Shown here one piece after another: positions 29,273-40,028 of a stretch of 64,000 nt of DNA (positions are counted from its first letter, which is position 1; the number at the start of each line of letters is the position of its first letter). Location of the stretch: assembly GCA_938002965.1 (NCBI GenBank), contig CALKZY010000007.1, forward strand, positions 61,539 to 125,538, in the 5' to 3' direction. The position numbers were made by a program, and so were the translations under genes. The notes under the pieces were generated by a model, which was given only the letters and a program-made list of their open reading frames with translations, was not told where the DNA came from and searched no databases. The DNA is from an uncultured Acidimicrobiales bacterium. Lineage in GTDB: Bacteria > Actinomycetota > Acidimicrobiia > Acidimicrobiales > SZUA-35.

Positions 29273-29752
29273 ATGGCTAGCTATCCGGTTGAGAACCCGT
29301 ACGGTGTGCCGGAGACGTTGTCCACCGCCCGGCTTCGGTTGCCGTTGGGAGAGGGAACCCTGGCTGTTCATCCCGCCGGTGGCAGTCGGGGTGGCTCGCC
29401 AGTTGTACCGACGGCTGGCCTGCTCGTCGAGGTGGATTGGGTTGTCGCTGACACCGTGTTGTGGACCTGGGACGAGCGCTCGTTGGCCGACCTGGGTTCG
29501 ATCTTGATGTCCACTGGCACCAAGCTTGCGTTCGTCGAACCCACGGCCGGCCTCGGTCTTCGCCACCGAGTTCAGCTCATGGCAGGGCCGATGCTGTCAC
29601 GCCGTGGCCGCCATCGGCACCACCGCGACATCCCGGCGGAACTTCGACTGGCCGGGCTAGTGGTGACGACGGCAGTCCGGTTCCGAGACGGTATTGGTCA
29701 CTATGTGTGGGGCGAGGCTCGTTCGTACAGCCACCCCATCACCTCCCGCTGA
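29273..29752 (+). CDS. Hypothetical protein, 159 aa
   Basis: Fills the gap between aat and the cyclophilin gene; no family recognised. Confidence 0.55.
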   Translation: MASYPVENPYGVPETLSTARLRLPLGEGTLAVHPAGGSRGGSPVVPTAGLLVEVDWVVADTVLWTWDERSLADLGSILMSTGTKLAFVEPTAGLGLRHRVQLMAGPMLSRRGRHRHHRDIPAELRLAGLVVTTAVRFRDGIGHYVWGEARSYSHPITSR

Positions 29753-29765
29753 ACCTGGGCGAGGC

Positions 29766-30668
29766 CTACGGCAGGGACTCGACGATCTCAACCGATTCGA
29801 TCACGATTTCTTCGGTCGGCTGATCCTGGGGAGTGGTCGGAATTTCCTCAATGGCGGTGACCGTTTCCAGGCCTTCGGTCACAGTTCCGAACAGCGAGTA
29901 CTCGGGCGGCAGTGCTGCGCCCTGGTCACCAGTGACAATGAAGAATTGGGCTCCGGTCGCGGTAGGCCCGGCACTCTTGGCCATAGCCAATGATCCGACC
30001 TGATAGAAGTTGCCGGAATCGTCGACCGGCTCGGCCGGTGGCTCCTCGTCAATGAGGTAGCCGGGGTTGCCGGTTCCCAGAATCGGTCCGACGGCATCGC
30101 CGCCTTGAATCACGAAGCCGGGGATGATCCGGTGGAACGGCACGTCGTCGTAGTAGTGGTAGCGGGCCAGGACTACGAAGTTGTTTACCGTTTCCGGGGC
30201 GGCAGCGGCATCAAGCTCGACGGTTATGGGACCGGAGCTGGTGGTTACGTTGGCGGTATACAGCCCCGAGGGGTCGATACACATTGGCGGGGGAGCGGAG
30301 AACGTGGTGATTCGCTCCGATGAGCCGTCGACCTCAGGACACGTTGTGTCACCGTCGATCGTGCCACCCGGCTCGGGCACACTGACAGCCGAGACTGCCT
30401 CGGCTGGTTCCTCAGCAGCGTCTTGCTCTGCTGGCTCTTCTTCGGTCGCCTCCTCTTCGGCGTCGGGGACTGACACCGCTTCGACGTCAGTGTCATCGCC
30501 GCCTCGAGTGGCGAAATAGAGCAGGGCCAGGCCGGCCAGCAGGGCCAGGCCGATCATGGTGAAAGTAAAGCCGCGCTGCTTTCGCTGCTCGACCTTCTCC
30601 TCACGAGCCTCCTGGTCTCGCCTGAGTTCCCGGTTGGCTCGCTGTCGTTCTCGCTTATCAGTTGCCAC
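29766..30668 (-). CDS. Cyclophilin-type peptidyl-prolyl isomerase, membrane-anchored
   Basis: FHRIIPGFVIQGGDAVG, LAMAKSAGPTATGAQFFIVTGDQGAALPPEYSLFGTVTEGLETV; N-terminal TM. Confidence 0.9.
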   Translation of the reverse strand: MATDKRERQRANRELRRDQEAREEKVEQRKQRGFTFTMIGLALLAGLALLYFATRGGDDTDVEAVSVPDAEEEATEEEPAEQDAAEEPAEAVSAVSVPEPGGTIDGDTTCPEVDGSSERITTFSAPPPMCIDPSGLYTANVTTSSGPITVELDAAAAPETVNNFVVLARYHYYDDVPFHRIIPGFVIQGGDAVGPILGTGNPGYLIDEEPPAEPVDDSGNFYQVGSLAMAKSAGPTATGAQFFIVTGDQGAALPPEYSLFGTVTEGLETVTAIEEIPTTPQDQPTEEIVIESVEIVESLP

Positions 30669-30795
30669 GAAACTGTAAGCTAGCGGCCGTTCGGCCGATT
30701 CAAAATGGGTGACCAGCCAGCCCGAATCCACAAACGGCCTAAATCAGGCCACAATTCACCGGCGTCAAACACCCAACGGCGGTAGCGTTAATCGG

Positions 30796-32100
30796 GTGCC
30801 CTCAAACGAGCAATCCGGCAGCGGCGCTCAGGCCGCTCGACCCTCGAAGCTGATCGTTCAAAAGTTCGGTGGAACCTCTGTTGCCACTCCGGAGCGCATG
30901 CGGGCCGTGGCCGAGCATGTTGCTCTGTGTCGACGGAGAGGTGACCGAGTTGCCATGGTTGTTTCCGCCATGGGCAAGGAGACCGATGATCTCCTACACA
31001 TGGCCGACCAGATCAGCAGCCAGCCCGACGGCCGAGAGATGGACATGCTCATTACGGCCGGTGAACGCAAGGCCATCGCCCTCATGTGTATGGCTCTCCA
31101 TGAAGTGGGTGTACCCGCCCACTCGTTCACCGGAAGCCAAGCCGGCTTCCTCACCGACTCCAACCACCGCAACGCCAAGATCCTCGAGATCAACCCGTAT
31201 CGGATAACCGAGACCGTTGAGGCGGACATCGTGCCGGTGATCGCCGGATCTCAGGGCGTGTCGAACGAGAAGAACGTGACGTTCCTGGGGCGAGGGGGGA
31301 GCGACACGACTGCCGTCGCCCTGGCCAAAGCTTTGGGAGCAGACTCCTGCGAGCTCTACACCGACGTCAGCGGAGTCTTCTCCGCCGACCCTCGTTTGGT
31401 GCCACGGGCCACCAAAATGAGTGCCATCACCTTTGACGAACTGTTGGAGATGACAGCCACCGGCTGCCCGAAACCGGCTATGCGGTCGGTCGAGGTGGCC
31501 CACAACCATCGGGTGCCCCTGCACATTCGCTCAGCGTTCACCTGGGAGACAGGAACGCTGGTGGTCGACGATCTCGCCGATCTGAACCCTGAACTAGACA
31601 ACATTCCGGAGACTGCAATGGAACAACCGATCATTCGTGCCGTGACCCACGACCTGTCGGAAGCCAAGTTGACCATCGCCGCGGTTCCCGACAAGCCGGG
31701 TGTGTCGGCTCAGCTTTTCCGCGCCCTGGCCGAGTCGGGAGTCAACGTGGACATGATCGTGCAGAACGTCTCCGACGCCGGCATGACCGATATCTCGTTC
31801 ACCGTTCCCAGAACCGATGTGGCACAAACTGAGCAGGTTCTAAACGATGGAGTCCTGAACTCCATCGGCGGCCGTCTGCTCCCGACCGAACAGTCGATTG
31901 GTCGAGTTTCCGTCATCGGAGCGGGTATGAAATCGAACCCGGGTGTGGCAGCCAAAATGTTTGAAACCCTGGCCGAAGAAGGCATCAACATCGAGATGAT
32001 TTCAACTTCGGCCATCCGGATCAGTTGCGTCATCGAGGCGGCCCGAGCCGAGCAGGCCGTTCAGACGTTGCACACGGCATTCGGCCTCGACGCCGCCTAG
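30796..32100 (+). CDS. lysC: Aspartate kinase
   Basis: IVQKFGGTSVATPERM, GRGGSDTTAVALAKAL, C-terminal ACT domains. Confidence 0.95.
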   Translation: MPSNEQSGSGAQAARPSKLIVQKFGGTSVATPERMRAVAEHVALCRRRGDRVAMVVSAMGKETDDLLHMADQISSQPDGREMDMLITAGERKAIALMCMALHEVGVPAHSFTGSQAGFLTDSNHRNAKILEINPYRITETVEADIVPVIAGSQGVSNEKNVTFLGRGGSDTTAVALAKALGADSCELYTDVSGVFSADPRLVPRATKMSAITFDELLEMTATGCPKPAMRSVEVAHNHRVPLHIRSAFTWETGTLVVDDLADLNPELDNIPETAMEQPIIRAVTHDLSEAKLTIAAVPDKPGVSAQLFRALAESGVNVDMIVQNVSDAGMTDISFTVPRTDVAQTEQVLNDGVLNSIGGRLLPTEQSIGRVSVIGAGMKSNPGVAAKMFETLAEEGINIEMISTSAIRISCVIEAARAEQAVQTLHTAFGLDAA

Positions 32101-33186
<1,086 letters not shown>

Positions 33187-33275
33187 CTCTGCGTTAAGAC
33201 AGCCGACCAAGGGCAAGCATCGACAAAGGGATTTTCGACACGAACGCGTCGACGCGGCGCGTCTAGGCTTGGCTC

Positions 33276-33959
33276 ATGATCGAGCTCCAGGCATCTGATA
33301 GCCATGGCTTGTCTGCCTACGAATCCCAGCCCGAGGGCGCGACGGCAGCCGTAGTCATCGTTCAAGAGATCTTTGGAGTCAATGCCCACATTCGTTCGGT
33401 GGTCGACCGCTACGCCGCGCTTGGTTATCGAGCCATTGCCCCGGCCATGTTCGATCGAGTGGAACTCCGTCCTGACGGGGCCTTCACCGAGCTGACCTAC
33501 ACCCCCGATGGGGTGGCCGCGGGCCGCGAGATTCGCCAACGACTGGACTGGGACGACTCGGTCCTTGATGTCGCCGCTGCCGTCGATCACGTCTCGCAGA
33601 CCGGACCAGTTGCCGTGGTCGGCTACTGCTACGGAGGCTCGATGGCGTGGCTGGCCGCCTCGGCGCTGCCGGTGGCTGCCGCTGTGGGGTACTACGGCGC
33701 CCAGGCTCCCACCGACTTCGCCGACAGGCATCCGCTGATACCAACCATGCTGCACTTCGGGGCTCTCGACAGCGGGATCCCGCTGGATAGCGTGACTGCT
33801 CTAGCCAAGCGCTACCCCGAGGTGGCTGTGCACGTTTACGATGAGGCCGACCACGGCTTCAACTGCGACGCAAGGTCCTCGTACCATGCCAGAGCCGCCG
33901 CAGTCGCTCAGCAGCGAACCAACGACTTTCTGAACCGCCACCTGAGTGCCGCCACCTGA
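33276..33959 (+). CDS. Dienelactone hydrolase family protein
   Basis: VVIVQEIFGVNAHIRSVVDRYAALGY, VVGYCYGGSMAW, YDEADHGFNCD. Confidence 0.9.
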   Translation: MIELQASDSHGLSAYESQPEGATAAVVIVQEIFGVNAHIRSVVDRYAALGYRAIAPAMFDRVELRPDGAFTELTYTPDGVAAGREIRQRLDWDDSVLDVAAAVDHVSQTGPVAVVGYCYGGSMAWLAASALPVAAAVGYYGAQAPTDFADRHPLIPTMLHFGALDSGIPLDSVTALAKRYPEVAVHVYDEADHGFNCDARSSYHARAAAVAQQRTNDFLNRHLSAAT

Positions 33960-34024
33960 GTAACTGGGTGAGTAGCTGAGCAAGTTCAGAGAAGCACCAA
34001 ACTGAAATGTAGAGGAGACCAACC

Positions 34025-35158
34025 ATGCCAGGACTGCTACCGAACGTCGACCCCGAGGGACTGCTGGAGTACTCAGTGGTCTACACCGACCGAGCCGTCA
34101 ACCATATGTCGACCGCGTTCCAACAAGTCATGGTCGACATCTCTTCGACGCTCAAGGCCGTCTACAACGCCGAGGCCGCAGTCGTAGTGCCCGGCAGCGG
34201 CACGTACGGCATGGAAGCGGTGGCCCGACAATTCGCTACCGACCAGCACTGTCTGGTCATCCGCAACGGGTTCTTCAGTTACCGGTGGACTCAGATCTTC
34301 GACGCTGGACGGATTCCGTCCTCTCACACGGTGATCAAAGCTCGGCCCGCCGCTTCGGGTCCGCAGGCCCCATTCACCCCACCACCCATTGCCGAGGTAA
34401 CCGCCGCCATCGCTGCTGAGAGGCCGTCAGTCGTCTTCGCCCCCCATGTGGAAACCTCAGCCGGCATGATCTTGCCCGACGACTACGTTGCCGCTGTAGC
34501 CAAAGCCACCCATGACGTCGGGGGCCTGTTCGTTTTGGACTGCATTGCCTCGGGAACAATTTGGGTGGACATGGCCGCTCTTGGTGTCGATGTCTTGTGT
34601 TCGGCGCCGCAGAAAGGCTGGAGCGGCCCACCGTGCGCCGGGCTGGTGATGCTTTCACCGGCAGCGCTGGAACGCCTGGGTGAAACCTCCAGCACCAGTT
34701 TTGCTTGTGACCTGGGAAAGTGGCGGGACATCATGGCCGCCTACGAAGCCGGTGGACACGCCTATCACGCAACGATGCCCACCGACTCGCTGCGAGTGTT
34801 TCGAGACGTTATGGCCGAGACCAAGGCCTTCGGGTTCGAAAACGCCAACAATGCTCTGGCCGACCTTGGCAGTCGAGTCCGGGGATTGCTCACCGAGCGA
34901 GGATTCCCCAGCGTGGCCGCCGAAGGTTTCCAGGCTCCCGGGGTGGTAGTGGCCTACACCGATGCGGCTGACATCAAGACCGGCAAACGGTTCTCTGAAG
35001 CCGGCATTCAGGTGGCCGGAGGGGTGCCCTTGATGTGTGATGAGCCCGACGACTTCTCAACCTTCCGCATCGGCTTGTTCGGCCTGGACAAGATCGCCGA
35101 TATCGACCGTACGGTTTCGCTACTGGCTGCGGCTATGGACGGCTTCGCCGGTAGCTAG
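34025..35158 (+). CDS. Class V aminotransferase (alanine/serine-glyoxylate type)
   Basis: PGSGTYGMEAVARQF, HVETSAGMILPDDYV, SAPQKGWSGPPCAGLVMLS PLP-lysine region. Confidence 0.88.
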   Translation: MPGLLPNVDPEGLLEYSVVYTDRAVNHMSTAFQQVMVDISSTLKAVYNAEAAVVVPGSGTYGMEAVARQFATDQHCLVIRNGFFSYRWTQIFDAGRIPSSHTVIKARPAASGPQAPFTPPPIAEVTAAIAAERPSVVFAPHVETSAGMILPDDYVAAVAKATHDVGGLFVLDCIASGTIWVDMAALGVDVLCSAPQKGWSGPPCAGLVMLSPAALERLGETSSTSFACDLGKWRDIMAAYEAGGHAYHATMPTDSLRVFRDVMAETKAFGFENANNALADLGSRVRGLLTERGFPSVAAEGFQAPGVVVAYTDAADIKTGKRFSEAGIQVAGGVPLMCDEPDDFSTFRIGLFGLDKIADIDRTVSLLAAAMDGFAGS

Positions 35159-35409
35159 GTTTCGGGCGTGTCGACGTATCGCTGGGCGGCCTCGGTCAGC
35201 GACAGGTCCAGCTGGTTGGCCAGCGAAGTCAGCCATGCCAAGACGTCGCCCAGCTCGTGGAGTTGTTCGTCGCGGGTTCCTTTGCGAATGGCCTGGGCCA
35301 GTTCGCCGACCTCCTCGCACAACCAGGCCACGCTGGACGGTAGCCCCCGCTCGCGGTCCACTTGGCCGAACTGTTCTTCCATCAAGTCCTGAAACTCGGA
35401 AATGTTCAC
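35155..35409 (-). CDS. MazG-like nucleotide pyrophosphohydrolase
   Basis: VNISEFQDLM...WLCEEVGELAQAIRK...ELGDVLAWL; the EExxE/ExxD pattern is clear, in the tail frame of the longer ORF. Confidence 0.82.
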   Translation of the reverse strand: MNISEFQDLMEEQFGQVDRERGLPSSVAWLCEEVGELAQAIRKGTRDEQLHELGDVLAWLTSLANQLDLSLTEAAQRYVDTPET

Positions 35410-36287
35410 GCTGATTCTCTGCGATCGTCTTGCCAGGGTTGCATCATCCAACCCATGGTTTTGGTAAGAGCATCGGCCGCAGGCCTGATGGCCAACGAGT
35501 CGGTGCCGGGGAGAAGCGGGGGCAGGCTTAGCATCGACCGGGCCCAAGCGGGAAGTGACGCCACCGCTCCGGCGGCGATAACCCCGTACGGTCCCCGACT
35601 GGCTAGAGGCACCGGAGGAACTAGCAGAAACCGCAGGGTTTCTCGAACTTGTGGACCGCTGGAACATTCTGGTCGGAACGCCTCGATGGTTTCCGCCAGT
35701 TGTACGGCTGAACGAGGTGGTTCGTCGGAGCCGAGACGTAGTGCAATCTCGGCCATGTCATTCACATAGGAGTCCCGTTCGGCATCGGTGAGCTTGCCGT
35801 AGCCGTGCCGCTCGAATGCTGTCAGGAAGCTGTCGACTTCGGTGACGTGGACCCACAGCAGAAGGTGGGGATCGTTGGCCGAGTAGCTTCGACCGTCCGG
35901 TGCGGTTCCGGCCACTCGCTCGTGGACCCGCTTCACCATGGCGATCTGTTGCTCGGCCACCGCAGTTTTTCCGAAGGTTGTGGCCCCCACGAAACGGCCG
36001 GTGCGGTGCAGACGCCCCCAAGGGTCGTCGCGGTAGTCCGAATGCTCGTAGACGCCCGCCATGGCCAGTGGGTGCAGCGTCTGTAGCAGTAGCGCCCGCA
36101 GTCCGCCTATGAGCATGGCCGCATCGCCGTGGACCCTCCAGGCAGCGCTGCCAGGCCCGAACAGGCCCGAATCGGTATCATCGGCCACTTCGGCCGGTGT
36201 AAGGCCCTGATCCCCTGAAATGGCGGCTCTGAGGTAGTTGCTACCACGACGCTGGATGGCGCCTAGAATCTGATTGGCCGGATTCAC
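35406..36287 (-). CDS. DUF2236 / MpaB-like oxygenase family protein
   Basis: HGDAAMLIGGLRALLLQTLHPLAMAGVYEHSDYRDDPWGRLHRTGRFV. Confidence 0.82.
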   Translation of the reverse strand: MNPANQILGAIQRRGSNYLRAAISGDQGLTPAEVADDTDSGLFGPGSAAWRVHGDAAMLIGGLRALLLQTLHPLAMAGVYEHSDYRDDPWGRLHRTGRFVGATTFGKTAVAEQQIAMVKRVHERVAGTAPDGRSYSANDPHLLLWVHVTEVDSFLTAFERHGYGKLTDAERDSYVNDMAEIALRLGSDEPPRSAVQLAETIEAFRPECSSGPQVRETLRFLLVPPVPLASRGPYGVIAAGAVASLPAWARSMLSLPPLLPGTDSLAIRPAADALTKTMGWMMQPWQDDRRESA

Positions 36288-36532
36288 TCTGAAATCTCCT
36301 GGCTACCCGTGGCGTAATGATATCGAAACTGCAACATAAGGCTCTAACGGGACCCCGTCGTGTGTGGATAACCGTGTACAAGGGCCGAATGTAGAGCAGT
36401 TGGGGCTATCACTGTTACGCCCCTACGAAGGGCTTCGGATGCGACCAGCAGGCAGGTGACGATTGTGCCGGTTGCTGGACAGGGACGATCTTTGGTAGGA
36501 AAATGGGTCTACACAACTTCACGGAGGCAAAT

Positions 36533-36781
36533 GTGGGTTTCATTGGTTCGATCATCGGAACACTGATTGTGGGTGCCATTGTTGGTTTCCTCGGTCGGGC
36601 GATTCTGCCGGGTGCGCAAGACATCGGTCTTGCTAAGACCGTTGGTCTAGGCGTGGTTTCGGCGTTCGTCGTCGGACTCATCCTCGGCAACGTGAACGCA
36701 ATCCTGGCCATTGTGGTCGGCGGCCTGGTTGCTGCCGGTCTGCTGTGGCTCGGCATCCGTCAGGGTTTCCTGAAGGCATAG
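36533..36781 (+). CDS. GlsB/YeaQ/YmgE-type small membrane protein
   Basis: GSIIGTLIVGAIVGFLGRAILPG; GGAGG upstream of the GTG at 36533. Confidence 0.75.
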   Translation: MGFIGSIIGTLIVGAIVGFLGRAILPGAQDIGLAKTVGLGVVSAFVVGLILGNVNAILAIVVGGLVAAGLLWLGIRQGFLKA

Positions 36782-36823
36782 TCGCCTTATTGCGGACTCA
36801 GCGTTTCCGAATCGAAAACGCGC

Positions 36824-36850
36824 AAAACGGTGGCCTTCGGGCCACCGTTT
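36824..36850 (+). terminator. Strong hairpin terminator (AAACGGTGGCC TTCG GGCCACCGTTT)
   Basis: Perfect 11-bp stem, TTCG tetraloop, T-rich tail. Confidence 0.88.
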
Positions 36851-36890
36851 GTTGTTTTGCCGACATGAAACCGTCGGTCCATCTCAGTTG

Positions 36891-36964
36891 TCGGGTTGGG
36901 GAGATTTGAACTCCCGACCTCCTCGTCCCGAACGAGGCGCGCTACCAACCTGCGCCACAACCCG
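36891..36964 (-). tRNA. tRNA-Pro(CGG)
   Basis: Reverse strand folds as a cloverleaf: CGGGTTG/CAACCCG acceptor, anticodon loop TTCGGGA, GGGAGTTCAAATCTCCC T-arm. Confidence 0.95.
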
Positions 36965-36972
36965 TGGTCGGT

Positions 36973-37383
36973 CTAGCTTATCGCCGATTCCGCTTCCACG
37001 CCCTCGTGATAAGTGCCCCCGGCGAGAAGTTCTTTGGCTAGACGGCGAATCCGTAGTGAGTCGAGAGGTTTGATCAACCAACCGTCTGCTCGGGACTCCT
37101 GAGCGAGAAAAACGTCCACCGATCGATCGAGCAACAAAGCGACAGGGCGGGCGTCAAGTCGTTCCGCCCCTTCCTCCTGTCTGATAGCCAGACAAGCGGC
37201 TATGCCGCCCATGTTTCCGATTTGAAGATCGAGGATCACCAGGTCGGGGTTTGTCGCTTGAACGGCCGGGAGCACGTCCGAACCTTTGCGCACCCGTAGT
37301 ACGTCCGTTTCCTCGTTTGCCATGGCGGCATCAAGGTCAGCGGCGATGTTGTCGGAGTCGGTTGCCACGAGCACAGTTCTCAC
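36973..37383 (-). CDS. Single-domain response regulator receiver protein
   Basis: VRTVLVATDSDN...LVILDLQIGNMGGI...GWLIKPLDSLRI. Confidence 0.78.
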   Translation of the reverse strand: MRTVLVATDSDNIAADLDAAMANEETDVLRVRKGSDVLPAVQATNPDLVILDLQIGNMGGIAACLAIRQEEGAERLDARPVALLLDRSVDVFLAQESRADGWLIKPLDSLRIRRLAKELLAGGTYHEGVEAESAIS

Positions 37384-37514
37384 GGCCCAAATCGTAGCGG
37401 GAACGGCGGCCGGGCGGAACGGGGCCTGTCCGCTGCCTGCGGCGGGGTTGAGCACCGTTAGGCCTAGACTGGTGTTCTGGTTGGGTGCGACCGCGAAAGG
37501 GTATCGAAGCTCAC

Positions 37515-37868
37515 ATGCTCGAAATACACATCGAAGAGACCGAGAACTACACGCTCTGCCGTCCGTCGGGTGAACTCGACGCCTACACCGTTGGATCGTT
37601 TCGCGAAGCTCTGTCGAAGTTGGCCGGTGAGCGCCATCTCCTTATCGACCTGTCCGATGTTCCGTTCATGGACTCTGCCGGGCTCGGCGCCCTGATCGGT
37701 GGTATTCGCCGGGCTCGTGAAGCTGACGGGGCCGTGGCCGTGGCCTGCAGCCGGCCAGCGTTGACCCGACTTCTTCATACCACCGGCTTCGATCGCATCG
37801 TCCCGGTAACCGAGTCGGTCGAAGACGCCGAGGCTGCCCTCGGTGAAGCAACAGCCGAGGAAGACTGA
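37515..37868 (+). CDS. STAS-domain anti-sigma factor antagonist
   Basis: RPSGELDAYTVGSFREAL, LIDLSDVPFMDSAGLGALIGG. Confidence 0.9.
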   Translation: MLEIHIEETENYTLCRPSGELDAYTVGSFREALSKLAGERHLLIDLSDVPFMDSAGLGALIGGIRRAREADGAVAVACSRPALTRLLHTTGFDRIVPVTESVEDAEAALGEATAEED

Positions 37869-37901
37869 ACAACGCCGCTCAGATGCGGCGCCTAGGCGCT
37901 G

Positions 37902-40028
37902 TTATGGCCGCCCGCTGAGATCTTCAGCCAGCTCGGCCAGGCCCTCCAGATCACGCACTGGATCCGCACGTTCGTGCAGCCATCGAATGGGAACGCGCTC
38001 GACGTCGGGTTGGCTGGTTGACCAAAGAGACCGCCGCACAACGTGGCGCTCAGCTGTCGCCAACCCGCCAAGCTGTTTCAGGTTGTCGGCCAGGGGACCG
38101 TCCGACTCGTCCCCGTCTTGTTCCGGCTCGCCGGCTGATGTCGAGAACGGAGTTGCCCGGTTGACGACGAGGAGATCGACTGGGCGCAGACGGTCAGTGA
38201 CCCGATCCATGATCCACGCCAGCTCGACCAGCGGTCCTCGGCGGGGTGAGACGACACCGATGACTGCGGCGTCGGCACCCAAGACGACGCTCAGTTCGTC
38301 GGCTCTGCGTCGGAAACCCTCGTCAAGGCCTTGAAATTCGGCGAAGAACGCCACTACGTCTTCCACCAGCCCTGCTCCGACCATCCGGCCAAGGACCCGC
38401 AACATAAGTTGACCTCCGGCTGAGACTCCCCGCAGGACGGCGTTGCCCGGTGAGAAGACCGACCGGTAGAGACGATGGTCGACAAATCGGGTCAGGCGAC
38501 CGGGGCTGTCGAGGAAGTCGACGGCGTGACGCGAGGGCGGAGTATCGACTACCACTACGTCGAAACGGTCGTCCTGGTGGAGTTGATAGAGCCGTTCGAC
38601 TGCCATGTATTCGTTTGTTCCCGACAACGAGTGGGCCAGATTCTTGAACAACCGGTTGCCGAGAATACGTTCAGCCTGGGCGGGGGAGGACGCTTCGGAT
38701 CTCACCACCTGTTCGAATGTCTCTGCTGGATCCAACATGGTGGCCCACAACTCACCCGACCCGAAGCGGCCGACGAGCGTCGGTTCATTGCCGAGTCCGC
38801 CGGTGTCGGCTTCGGGTAGGCCCAGCGCGTCGGCAAGTCGACGGGCTGGATCGATGGTCAATACGACAACCCTTTTGCCGCCTGAGGCAGTGGCCATGGC
38901 AACCGCCGCCGACACGGTGGTCTTCCCAACCCCGCCGGGCCCGAGGCAGAGCACTACCGGAGCATCCGGCAGCTCGGCCGGATCGGCTTCTGAATCCGCT
39001 TCTGTGTCTTGTTGGGCCTCGGCTGCGGACACGGTTAGGCCGACGCCTAGCCCGGAGAACTCGCCTCCGCTGTTGAGGCTGGCCGCCTGCTCATCGAGTT
39101 GGGCGGCCAGGGACGCAATATCGTCCAGACCGAGGCCTGGACGGAAGACGTAGGGGGCCACCATCGTTGGGAGAGCCAACTCGTCGGCCAGCCGGGTGAT
39201 CTGGCCCTGTTGGCTTTCCTGGCGTTGCAACCGGAAGCGAGCAGCCTGGTGGAGCGCAATATTGGACTTGGGGTCAACCGCATCGGCCAGGCCGGGGATC
39301 TCCGGCCAAACACCGTTTATCACCAGCGGACCAAGTTGTACACCGACCCGGTCTTCGATGGCGTACGCCGTTTCCACTGTTTCAGTAATCGGGGTTTCCT
39401 CCGCAAGAGTAACCAGGAGAACCTGGCAGCGGGTCTCGTCGGCCAACATGGCCAGAACCTGGTCGGCCTGGTCGCGTATGGGGCCGGAGTCAGCAGAGTC
39501 CGCCATTGCGGCGGGTGAGGTTAGGAATGACAGAGCATGGCCCGATGCCGGGGCGTCGACGATGATCAGATCGGCGGCCCCTGCTTCCTCCATCTGTCGT
39601 ATCTTGCCCAGCGTTACCAAATCCCGAATGCCGGGTGCCGCTGTTGCCACCACTTCGACGGCACTGGTTTTCGTGAAGCGTTTCACCACCGGCCCCAAAC
39701 CGGCACGGCCCAAGTAGTCGGCTAGGGCGTCGTCGGGCCGCAGTTGCATCAGATCCAGGCGACCCCAGTCGGCATCTTTGAAATACCGATCTCTATCGGC
39801 GGAGGTCAAAGTCTCCGTGTCGACCGCCTGAGGGTCGAGCCCGAGTTTGTCGACGCCGAAAGTCGGCCCTAACCCGCTGTATCCTTCCAGAGCGATTAGC
39901 ATCACGTGACATCCGCCAGAAGCGGCCGCGACGGCCAGTGCGGACCCTACCGTGGTCTTTCCAACCCCGCCTTTACCGGCAACAACGAGGACATTGGATG
40001 CGGCGAAGAAGTCGGTTGAAGTCACCAA
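37902..40028 (-). CDS. Fused double ArsA/GET3-like ATPase
   Basis: Two P-loops (VVAGKGGVGKTTV and LCLGPGGVGKTTV) and two ArsA-like halves joined by an acidic linker. Confidence 0.87.
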   Translation of the reverse strand: MVTSTDFFAASNVLVVAGKGGVGKTTVGSALAVAAASGGCHVMLIALEGYSGLGPTFGVDKLGLDPQAVDTETLTSADRDRYFKDADWGRLDLMQLRPDDALADYLGRAGLGPVVKRFTKTSAVEVVATAAPGIRDLVTLGKIRQMEEAGAADLIIVDAPASGHALSFLTSPAAMADSADSGPIRDQADQVLAMLADETRCQVLLVTLAEETPITETVETAYAIEDRVGVQLGPLVINGVWPEIPGLADAVDPKSNIALHQAARFRLQRQESQQGQITRLADELALPTMVAPYVFRPGLGLDDIASLAAQLDEQAASLNSGGEFSGLGVGLTVSAAEAQQDTEADSEADPAELPDAPVVLCLGPGGVGKTTVSAAVAMATASGGKRVVVLTIDPARRLADALGLPEADTGGLGNEPTLVGRFGSGELWATMLDPAETFEQVVRSEASSPAQAERILGNRLFKNLAHSLSGTNEYMAVERLYQLHQDDRFDVVVVDTPPSRHAVDFLDSPGRLTRFVDHRLYRSVFSPGNAVLRGVSAGGQLMLRVLGRMVGAGLVEDVVAFFAEFQGLDEGFRRRADELSVVLGADAAVIGVVSPRRGPLVELAWIMDRVTDRLRPVDLLVVNRATPFSTSAGEPEQDGDESDGPLADNLKQLGGLATAERHVVRRSLWSTSQPDVERVPIRWLHERADPVRDLEGLAELAEDLSGRP

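Noticed and set aside
39998-40028. Overlapping divergent starts of the ArsA fusion and NfeD genes
   Set aside because: Most likely a start-codon choice artefact; a downstream NfeD start would remove the overlap.
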